This document shows, piece after piece, positions 50,682 through 62,600 of a DNA stretch of 64,000 nucleotides. Made by a program: the position numbers and the translations under genes. The stretch spans positions 12,016,058-12,080,057 of the forward strand of contig CM046844.1 of the NCBI GenBank assembly GCA_025618425.1, given 5' to 3'. Within the stretch, counting starts at the first letter, position 1, and the number at the start of each line of letters is the position of its first letter. The notes under the pieces were generated by a model. That model did not search any database, was not told the DNA's origin, and was given only the letters and a program-made list of their open reading frames with translations. The stretch comes from Heliocidaris tuberculata. Lineage: Eukaryota > Echinodermata > Echinoidea > Camarodonta > Echinometridae.

Positions 50682-53600
50682 GGAGGCGCTTGACTCTCGT
50701 TTGAGCACTCCTGCATTTGATCCTTGCTCGGTGCTTACTCCTTCACCAAGGTAATTTACCCACATTTGTCCCTCTCAACCCAGGTATATGAAATGGGTAC
50801 CTGGCAATGCTGGGCTAATAATTGCACAGACCTTCAGGAAGAGCAGTATTTGATTAATACTGATAAGGCTACCCTAGGTAAATAAGACCATATCATTAAG
50901 GAGGTGAGTTGGCTCAGTCGGTAAAGCGTCTGCCTGTCGAACCAAAGATCGTGGGTTCGAATCCACCCCGGGCGGATGACTGAAGCCTGCGTTGTGTGTT
51001 AATGTGCCCCTCCCTTGTTTCATAGACGCAGGCTATGTTACAGTGGAAAACACTCCGTCCCTCGGACAGGACGTTAACTGGAGGCCCTGTGTAGAGGACA
51101 GTCACCACCTTTGCCCGTTAAGAACCCACTGCACTATTCCAATCAGTTATATCGGGAGGAGAGACCTAAGGGTTACTGTGATTAAGTTCGCTTTTCCCCT
51201 CCCAGGCACAGGTGACGCCAAATACTTAATAATAATGATAATAATAATAATTATATTGTTATCATAAATCCCATTTAACTTAATGAAACAGGAGATTGTA
51301 TCAGAGATCCTGGGTCAATTCAACAAGCGTCTGGACGAGGAACAGATGGTCAGCCTTCTGAGCAAGGATGCATCCCAGAATCCTCTCTGGTTGTCCATAG
51401 CTTGTGAGGAGCTGCGAGTCTATGGCGTCTTCTCCAAGGTCACCGACAAGATCAACACGCTGGCAGATGGTCTTCTAGAGTAAGTTTACCTGTACAATGA
51501 AACCTGTTAAGAAAGACCGCTCAAAGCGGACACAGCGGCCTACATGTAAATTCGTAAAGAAGGTTTAAAATAAACCATTGACTAAGCCATGGTTAAATCC
51601 TCCACTGGGGACTAAGAATATGCTTAAAGAAGCAACATAGCCATATTATTGCCTGCCCGTGGGACATAGGACATGTGCGAGTATGGTATGGAGGTTTAAA
51701 CTGTAGTTTAAAATAACCTCCGCAATTATTTCGTGCCACAAAGTGATCTTTATAGGCTTGTGGTCTTTATGTACAGGTATGCTGCCTTGATAGATAGGTT
51801 CTCTTTCTATAATGGTAGTCAGATTTGACTTCATTCAAATCTTATTTTCTCCAGGCTCCTGGCCCAAGTGCTGGAGAGGTTTGAAGATGAGAGCGGAGGG
51901 AGCCTGATGGTAGCTACCCTTAGTCTCCTGGAATGCTCCTCATCAGGGCTCCTGGAGGCTGAGCTCCTGTCCATCCTCGGAGATGAGGATAATCTGATGC
52001 CTTCAGATGACGGAGAGAACCACAAGGAAAAAGGTTTGTTATAAGATGATCGATTGATAATTGATCATAACTGAGTTCTAAGAAAGCATTCAGTGAGACC
52101 TACAGGCTTTTGGTCCCATCAGAAAGACTAACGAGTGTTCCTAAAGATGCGCCAATTTTAAACTTGACATTTGAACATGATTTGAATGGGTCCGAAGCCC
52201 CTATGATTTATTCATTTTGGAAGGTGTTTCCTTCAGTGTACATGTACATGATTTGCATGTAACATAAAGTATCAGAGATGACATGCACATCTGTAGGCAC
52301 AACAATCCCTACTATTAGGCGCATCTGTAAGCATACCCAATTAAAGTATTTGCTTTCTCGAAGTATGTGCTGTCAAAAAAATGATATAATGATATTGCCA
52401 TCTATATTAGTCAATATTACTATGATACAAGGGGCTTCAGGAGAGATAGAATGTAGCAAAGTGAGCAGAACCTAATCTTATTCAGCTGCCATCAAACGAA
52501 TGCCCTTTTTTCCTAATCTTCTTCCTGGAAATGCTCAGGAGCCAGTGAAAAGGGGGAGAAATCCAACAAGTTCCAGCCCCTGCCCGCTGTCAAGTGGGCC
52601 CGGGTCTACCGTGCCCTACGCCCTTTCCTGCGCCCCTTTGGGGATAGCGGAGAGGGGCGGCTGGACTTCTACCACCGCTCTCTCAGCAAAGCCATCAGGA
52701 AGAAGTATTTCAATGCCCGGCTTGCTGGGGAAGACGAAGGAGAGGAAGAAGGGGAGGGGTCAACCATGAACGAAACTCTTGTACGCTGGTGGAACACAAA
52801 ACTGGCTGATTATTTTGAGAATGTGTCTAATCTAGAGAGGAAAGTTGAGGTTAGTGTCAGATGATAAACATACATGTACATGTACATATATGCATTTATT
52901 TTTCTCTCTCCTTTCATTTAGATGTGTTGATTGTTTCTCTTTATATACCATTTTGTATCATTCATTATCCTTGTTTCTGTTGTTCTGTTGATATATTTAG
53001 TAATAGAATAGTAACTCTGTTTGTGTTTTTAGGAATATCCATATCAACTGATCAAGTTAGGGGACAAGAAGCGCTTGACTGAATGCATTTGTGATTGGGA
53101 CATGATTGAGAGACTGTATGATGAAGACTACAGCTCTCAGCTCCTTACCTACTGGAGAAAGGTAGTAGAAACTTCAGATTGAAATTGAACTCTATAAATT
53201 AATCAATAGCAGTACAGTGTCTCCTTTTGGTGACTTTTTGCACTATGTTTGTGCCTTTCACAAATAAGAGCAATTGAATTGTTACTTATCATTAATGTCT
53301 CTTAATTGCAATGCAGTGTAAAATATATAATCACTATTTTCTAAGTATATTGGCAATTTTTCTGTTAAATTTTGCATTTTTTTAATCACATTGGTTCATT
53401 TGATATACATTTTTAATTTTTTTTCAAACTATGCAGGAGTAGGAAAAGAATAACTGTTGCCAATTTGAGGAGGGAAAGCCGATTAATTTAGACCTTAAGA
53501 AACCTCTGAACTGCTATGGGTTGAGTTGCCAGGAGAGAGGACCATTTTCAATGTGTATGATTACATGTACAAAAATGTAGATAAGTTAGGGTAACATTAT

Positions 53601-56600
53601 CCCGACTTCGGAAGTGCATTCACAGGGACGTTTATTGTAATGTGATATGTACCATACAAGAAAAAGATTTATTATTAGTTTTTCTCTGCACTATGCACAA
53701 AATAAGCCAGACTAGTATCAATTAAATTTTTTACGTGGTTAGTAATACAATGTATTAAAGAACGTTTACATTCTACCTTGTATAGTCTAAACCATTTTAG
53801 AGACCATTCAACAGTTTACAAGTAAGGCAGTAATTATAGATAGGTGGTCTTAATATACAGGTTTCAATGAGCAATTGCAGATTTATGGGGGAGGGCACAT
53901 CGTTAGAGATAGTGTTTTGTTCTGGATTAAAGTCAGGGATCTGACTTGCCCACAGCGGTTCAGTGTCTCCTTTGAGAGCGACATTTTTTATGCCTCCGTC
54001 CATCAAAGGTGGTGCTGGATGCATTATGTTTTGGGGGTTGTAGAGCAAAAATCATTGGAAATTTTGAATCCATTTTTATTGCAGTGCATTTTGCTGTTTA
54101 TCAAAAAGAACAATTTAATTGTAAATTATCATTAAGGTCTCTGAATAGACAATGCAGTGTAAAATTTATAATCACTATTTTCATCTACATATTGGCAATG
54201 TTTTGTCGAATTGAGTAATTTTCATTCACATGGGCTCATTTGATATACATTTTACATAATTTTAAACCTACATGTATGTAGGCGTGCAAAATAAGAATAA
54301 TTGGTGCCAATTTGAGGAGGAAATGCTGATCTATTTAATAGACCTTAAGAAAACTCTGAACTACTAAGAAATAGAGCATTGACGTAGAGCATGGGAAGTA
54401 CAGCCAAGTGATGTGAGGTGTAATTGTACCTTTATTCCTCGACAGATGGATGAGAAATACGACACAATGGCAGCTAAATACACCGAGATGAGTGAAGCTA
54501 CGTCAGGAGATGATCCCAAACAGACTGCAGATAAACTCAGCTGCCTGGCACACATTCTGTAAGTATTACAGTGGAAACTTGTTATGGAGAACTCCGATAT
54601 AACCATATTCCTGATATAACGAGGCAATTTGCTGGTTCCAGGTCTTAATGTTCTTTTGTTTTTTTTACCCTGATATAAGGAGATTCCTGATATAACAAGG
54701 TAATTTTCATGATCCCAAGGTCCTCATCATAGCAAGTCTCCACTAAAGAGTTTTAAAGGGGAATCCACCCTGATATTAAATTGGTTTTGATAAAAGCAGG
54801 AAATCGAGGGATACAGATCAGTGATAGTGTGATCAAGAACTAATATAGGATAAGAACATTATGAATATTCAAAGTTGTAATTGATCAAGCACAACTTGCG
54901 AGCACCTCTCCCATTTGTTATGTACCAAGAATATCATAGATCTCCATTTTCTTAGTTAATGAAGGAATAGATATTATAATTTCATAAAGAGTGTATGTAA
55001 AAATATGTTTCTAATGTATTCAGTTGTTGTTTTTGTTTTGTTTTTTTGAGGGAGGGGGGTTTGTTTGTTTTTCTGTTTTTTGCAAGTTTATACTGTTTCA
55101 TAAATTCTGAGATAATTCAAAATTTGATCGTTTGTTGATGTATTGTCGCGTCTTATCAAATGTAATGTTTATTGGAAGAATTTAATATATTTGACTGATT
55201 GTTGATGATTTGTCCTTTTCATACAGCACACAGGCTGGCCAATACAAAGCAGCACAGGGAATCATCAATAAAGTTCTTGCTATAGAGACTGAGGAACTAG
55301 ATTCAGAACCGGAGAGATTAGTTGAGCTTTATGACCTGTGTGGGGAACTTTTTGATGAGGTAATATAGCGTCATGATCTACTGTAAAAATTCAAAATTTT
55401 GTGAGTGGTTGAGATTAACGAAAGTTTCATGCTGCAGAATGTTTGAATCACGAATTGATAGAACATGGATTTTTTTTTGCAAATTGCAAAGTTTCTTATC
55501 GTGAAAATGGCAGTCATGGTTCCTTTCTTCCTTTCTTTCTTCCTTTCTTCATTTCTTGTATTTGTAATAATTATCTTCCTTTCTTCATCCTATATAATCT
55601 GCGCCTAGAGCACTCCACAGAGTGGATTGGGTACAATATAAATCATATTAATCAATTAATTAATTTTTAAAAATGTACAATTTCTGTAAATTTCTGGTTT
55701 TAATATACATACGTTGTAAGAAGCATTCTTGTAAGAAGTGTATCTTTGTAATCTACATAGCTTGGAGTTTTTTGGGGATGTACTTGTTTTGTGACAAATA
55801 TTTTTAGTGACCATGTACATTCAGGTCATTTCAGTTATTTTCTGAAAATATGATTGTTAAATGCAGTCTTAACTATAATGTATATGCCATGAGTCACAGA
55901 TTCAGACTGATTTCATGCGTGTGATCTGTATCATGTACAATGCAGAAGAATTTGCATGGCAGTTTGATGTGGTTCGATCTGTATAAGCAGTAGAATACAT
56001 GACTCAGAGACACTTCAAAGCCCCCAAATGCCCGCAATTTCCACAGATTTTATTTCTTCAATAAGTATTTTACTGAGAGGTTACTTTTAGCCTATTCTTG
56101 CCTCAGTTCCATGGCAGTCTGGGCAGATTTTTTATCATTTTATTGGTTGCAAATGGCTTTAAGGGAGGGAGGGAGGGGGGTTGAGGCTTGACTTCTAAAT
56201 CATACATGTATGGCTGCTGTGGAAATATACTGGGCCCTTTAGATTTCCATTTAACTGAATTTTTAGACAGACTAGCAAGATTTCATGATTCTGTTTTCTC
56301 AGGGCAAGTTTCTCCATTCAGTTAATCTGCCATCTGCAGGTATATATGTATTAGTACTTGGAAATACAGCATTATTCACTTTTGTTCCCCATGGTTGCCA
56401 TGAATATTACTTACCGGTAACCATTTTTTGATAATAATAATCATAATGATGTAAGCTCTTTGGTCAGTTGTTTCTGGTAAAGCGCTTTGATGAAATGAAA
56501 AATAAAATGAAATACAAGAAACCGCGATTATTATTATTATTTCAACTGGATTGTATGACAGATTGCGAAGCTCCATGACTTCATCACGAGAGAACAGATC

Positions 56601-59600
56601 TCGGACTTGAGACCTGCCATAGACTACTGTCGGAAGGCTGTTGCAATCAGAGAAACATTAGAAGGACCAACCCATAAGGTATATGCTCTGTACAGTCCAA
56701 CGTACAGTTATTAGACCAAATTCACAAAAGAGGTTTATCTAACCCATTGTTTAAACCATGACGTGCATGACCTCATGTCCAATGGGTGGACAGTAATGCG
56801 CTTATGTATGCTTACTTACGTTTTATTTTAGTCCATGTTGGAGGTTTAAACTATGTTTTAGACCATGGTTCAAGATGAACCTCTTTCATGAATTCAGGCC
56901 AATGTTGCCAACTTTATTTTAGTTCACATATTGCTTTTGAAAAGAAATTAATGAATAGATTTTTCAATATGGTCAGTTTTAAGATATCAAAATTCTTATC
57001 TTTATTTAATCTCCCTGATGTTGAAGGACATTTCGGAATTCAACAAAAATGGTCCCAAGTTGTGCAGAAAATTTCATATTTGTATCCTTCTGCTCAAAAT
57101 CAGTCAAAGACGTCGATTAGGAATACGAATCAAACATTAATGGGCTGAATTCAGAAAACTAGCAAATTGCTTATAGTGTACGTAATGGGTTAAACTCTAG
57201 CAAATGCTTACATGTAAGATGTAAGTAATAACTCTGTTTATCTAGATTTGCGATGAGGCATTGCAATGTGGGGAAGTTTGACAATGGCGTCCACCAAGGC
57301 GCTAGTTAAGAAAGAATGTTTCTTCATCCCCACACTCCTTCCAAATTTGCTGCAGAGAGTGTTTTGCTTATACTGCTAATAATTTGTGACAAACTAGCTC
57401 ATGTTTGAATTTATTGAATTAATTTCTTATTAAAATTGTGTCATTGAAGTGTAAGCTATCAAATAGCATTGGAAACGAAAATGAGGTAATTAAAGATGGA
57501 AAAAAGGGGGCTGATATTCACTGATAAATAAAAGTCTATCTGTACTATGAGAGGAACTCGATAAGAAGTAATCAAGCAATTGATTGACAATGGGTCATAT
57601 TTGCTTGCAAGATGCAAGTCTGTGTATTTACATGACTGTAATTGTGAGCAATTTCTAGGCTCTATCTAGTTTCATGAATCTGGCCTGAAGACTCAAACCC
57701 CAAAATGTCCTCGATGGCTTTAAAAGTGTTTGTTACACAGATTCTTTTGTTCTTGTTTTCATGCTTCAGTTCAAGTTGGCAAACACGCTGATGCGCCTGG
57801 CATTCTCCCTTAACACATGGATGGAATGTGGAGGTGATAACACACTGTCTGCTGCTGAAGCTGTTGATGAATCCAATAAACACATTGAGACATCCATTAA
57901 GATGTTCAAAGAGGTAGACAATTGCAGAAATTTATTCTGTAAATTTCCTTATTCCTATAAGCATTAAAAGCAGATTATTTCATCGATCAGAATATGATTC
58001 AGTTTATTTCATATTTCACATTTTACAGTATTTTCACAAAATAAATGCTCCAAACAAACATGGATTCTGTTGTGAGACTAGAACAGAAGATCATAGTGCC
58101 TCATGTGTAAATGTTTGCATGCAATATTAATTGAACAGACTGAGCTAAGAGAAGAAAGAAATATGGAGGAGCCTAAGGGGATAGCTAAGCTTGTAAGTTA
58201 TAGGCTCTGAAGGGTGATAACATGCGTAGTAATTTGGCTACCAGCATTCATTTGATGCTTAAGCCTTCCTGATCAAGTGTTTCACCTATCCCTTCAATGG
58301 TTGTGCTTTGCTAAAGTAAAGTGAAAGGGGCTGTGTGTACATGTAGGGTAGAAAGATGATAGTTTTTTGTTTTTTGTTGGGTTTTTTTTGCGCAGTCTTT
58401 GTATTGTCGCAAATATTGATTTGACCATGACTGTCAGGGACATGCAGAAAAATGTGTTTTTTAGATGCATTTTAGGCCGTTGGATTTATTCTGTATGAAA
58501 ATATGGACACCGTGTAGGAATAGTGAGAGACTAGTGGTAACCGACCCTCTTTGAAAAGACAGTACCTGATGAAGAATATTCACTTTTTATTTCAGATTGG
58601 AGACCTTGGGAAAGAAGCAGAAGCCAGTATGACCAAAGCTATTCTGTTTGAACGTGGAAGTGAAGAACAGAAAGAGGTAGGATTACTATGTAATGACTGT
58701 TATAGTCTGTGGTAAATAATTATATCTATACTGCGTAAATATCCATCCCAGGTGGATGCTCAAGGCACTTACAAAATAATACTATTACAGTACTCTGGCT
58801 TTAGCCAAGCTACCTGGAAGCACTGAAAGCATTCAAGGAGTTACTACTCCTTACCAGATACCCATTTGATACACCTGGGTTGAGAGTGGCAAGTATAGTA
58901 TATAGTATGTCTTGCAAGGTTGGGAATCCAAATGCTAAATAGTCCCCCTATCTGAATGACACAGCAGCTGGATTAGAATGGCTATAAATGTGTAAGCCTA
59001 ATTTACCAGTGAAATCATGAATGTTTTGTCGTTTACATGTAGCAGTGAAATTACTTGAACTGGTTTCTGTATGTAAATATCTATGTGCCGAAACCGCTCC
59101 TTATTTGTGATGTGATCATTGTATCCAACTTTGCTTTGAGATAACCCACTTACACATATCGCGCCTTGAAGCATCGTTCACATATGCTGCGGTAAACTGC
59201 CTGAAAAACACTGCAGTGGCAAAACGGAATGACATAAGGTAGCTTAGAAAAATGGAGTTGCACGAAAAGACGCGTCCGCAACGCAAACCGGGAAATTGTT
59301 GCTGATTTAAAAGTTGATGTCTGACATACATGTAATGACAATTTTGGTAATATGGAGCCTATCTATGGTAGTAGAGGTCAAAACATTCTGTGTGGCTTGA
59401 TGATATGTTCATGTATCTACCTTAATGCAATGAAATTATGATTTTCAGCAATGTGCATTTTGCGTTCCGTCTTTTCATGCCACTACTTTTCGCTAAGCTA
59501 CCTAAGCGAAGTGTACATACTTCACATTTCTGTACCTTATAACACATAGACACCTGTATGTTGGTATGCTGAGGGGCCTTTGTAGCACTTCGCTGCTCTT

Positions 59601-62600
59601 TTAACCCCCTCTTGCTATCAATTCCATGCAAAACGGTTTTATTTTGACACAGCAGCCTTTTGAGGTGGCTTACAACGTCATGTGTGAACGAGGCCTAATA
59701 CCTACATGTAATCACCGCCAAACTGATCCCAGACCGACGGATTTTGGGCCAATGAGGGTTATGTAATTTTAAAGATAAAGTTGAGTTTTGGTCATGAGAT
59801 TACATTGTGAAAGAAACTGTCTCAAAGGTTGATCATGCCTACATGTACATGAAAATTGGTGTATACTGTGAGGTTTTGGAACCATCAGAATGATCAAAAA
59901 CTGACCAAAGCTCACTGAAGAGCACATGGACTGCGCACAGAAATGGGTATATGGGACTGCACACACATGTGGCATGAATGTTCGGCCCGAACACTTCAGC
60001 TATTTCTTGTCATATTTCGAATATGGGGCATTTGAGGAGCAATCCTTTTCAGGGGACATGTCTAGTATGGTGTTTTTCCAAACTGATATAAAAGGAATGG
60101 GAAAGCTCACAAATTATTTTTCACCTTTCCCCAGGGCTGTCAGCTTTAGGGAACTGCTTGGAGGGAGATTTTATTATTTTTCTCTTGCCCAGTGTGACAA
60201 GCGCCAGAAATTAAATTATGTTAAAAAGCATTGAAAAATTATGCTAAATTTATGCTTTAAAAATTGTTGTTTTGGGGCGTCTTTTTACTCAAAAATTCTC
60301 TGATCAGCAAAAAAAAAGTTCATCAGCGCTTCACGTTTGGCAAGAGGTTTTTTCATGAAGCAGGAGATTTACATGCTCGGCGGGAGAGCGGGAGGAAGGC
60401 CATGGTGGCGGGAGTCTCCCGCCACGACACTGGTGGGACAGCGGGAGAATGAGCATGGTGGCATGAGAGGGTTGACAGCCCTGCTTTCCCAGAAATCAAC
60501 CTTCTCTTTAAGTTCTGTCTCATGTCGGTCTCATGTCGGTCTCTTTGGTGTGACTGGGGTATATAAGTTGAAGGTGTGCATTATGCCTTTATGCATCTCA
60601 CACCTTTGTAATAGTCTCCTACATGTATGTAACCAAAGAGCTCTTAGCGGAGCTCACCAGCCCTTTTCAGGGCTCTTATTCCTTGAAAGATTACATGGTG
60701 TAACCCTGAAAAACTAGATCTGCAATTCAGTATCTCCACCATGAAAGTATCGCTGATACTTCACTAAATACCGGCTCTAAGGGGAGCAATCATTCAGCGA
60801 AAAATCTGGCCCTTGCTCTTTATTCAGAGAAAACAATGGCACCGCCCGGTGCTTTCTCTGTTTAGAGGAATTATAGTGCCACCGGTGACCAGAATGAGAA
60901 TGCAGCCATGAATAGAATTCGCGGGCATTTCCGATTGGCACCAATCAGGCTGTGAATCGGATCCCTCCGTAGGCAATAAATAGCCTCCACCGGGCAGTGT
61001 TCTAGTCATTCTCCTGATGACGATCAGAGCGTACTGATCGAAACGTTGAGAACCAAAGAGCTCTTAGCGGAGCTCACCAGCCCTTTTCAGGGCTCTTATT
61101 CCTGGAAAGTTTACATGGTGTAACTCTGAAAAACTAAACCTGCAATTCATGTATGTAATCGTGTCCTTTGGGGGTTTTTTTCAGTGGTACCAAAGAGCTC
61201 TTGAGCAGTGTCAGCAAGCTTTTGGAGAGAACTGTAAACTCATGACAAGAATCGTAAGCAATACGGGTATTTACTACGAAGACATCCGAGACTATTATAC
61301 AGCTTATGACTACTTTGTTAAATGGCATCAGCTGTGTATTGAGGTAAGTTTACAGTGTATATCAAGCTGTAGAGATAGGTATTGGAGATTGAAGCAGAGT
61401 TAGTGCACAAGTGTCCTCAGACTTCCCTTCCGAAGAGCTCTCCATTCGTTGTGTACTAAAAATATAAATTTCTAATTTTCTAAAATGAAAAAAAAAGGTT
61501 ATCCTACCTGTTCCCTATATATTATTGGACACATATTTTCACTCTCTTCTATGAAATGGATATGCTGTATAAGCCATATATTTCGCTGACATAATTTTTT
61601 GCGAATTGGGTGGTTAAATTCATGATTGGGAAATTCTGAAATCTACAAACAGCAATGATGATGCACTTTCGCAAAAGTGAAGTGGTGAATTTAGTAAGCT
61701 TCTACACAGTTTGCATGCATACAGCCAAAGGCACATCTCCTGTGTATGAACTTTGGCAATATTTTAGCGTGTTGTTAATTTCACGACCCACTCGCGAAAT
61801 TTGCGGAAATAAACCTTGATCCTTGATCCTGTGCATAAAAAAAGGACTTACACAGTGATCCCATGGTTAATTACTTCCAATGTACAAGTGGATCCATTCT
61901 CAGTACTTTGGTGAAATAAGGGGAGATCTGACACCTGCCCCTGTGACAGTAGACCAGTTCGTAGATAGCACGTGTCACAAATGATCCCAAATATCCACAC
62001 ATACGTGTATTTTAAACATGGAGAGGTCCAGCTTTGAGCACTTTAGAATAATCACTCTCAAAGTGATAGATGTGCCTCATGAATAGCTTTTGTTTCACCT
62101 TTTGAAAAGCATACCTCCACCTGGGTATCATGGAATGCACCATTGTTGAATAATTGAATAATGATTACACAACATTCATGAACACATATCAAGTATTCGT
62201 GTCAGAGGGTTTTAGAATTTGTCACAGATGATCTTTATCTGCTCATGCTCAGACTGTATCTACGAACTGGCTTATTGCTCAGGGCTTTGAATCGTAAAAA
62301 GATATTTGCTGAAGGTTAGGGTTGATTGGGTTTTAGTTTAGGTTTAGTGTTAGGTGTAGTGTTTGGTTCAGGGTTGAAGTTAAGAATTTGGTTTGTTTGA
62401 TGCAGTTGTCACAGGAGCATGTGTCATACAACCTAAAATAGATGGCAATCAAATTTACCAAATGAAACCCCAAAATATATTACAATGATGTGTTTTGCCC
62501 TCTCTTGGTATGTTAGGTGTTTGGAGAGGGTCACCCACGCACAATCTCAGCAGCAAGCTGTCTCAACGAACCGCGCTACAAACAGATCGCAAATGCCAAG

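Noticed and set aside
60337..60717. 126-codon open frame
   Set aside because: It spans the CAGGGCTGTCA insertion, a repeat copy and the ribozyme element; composite by chance.
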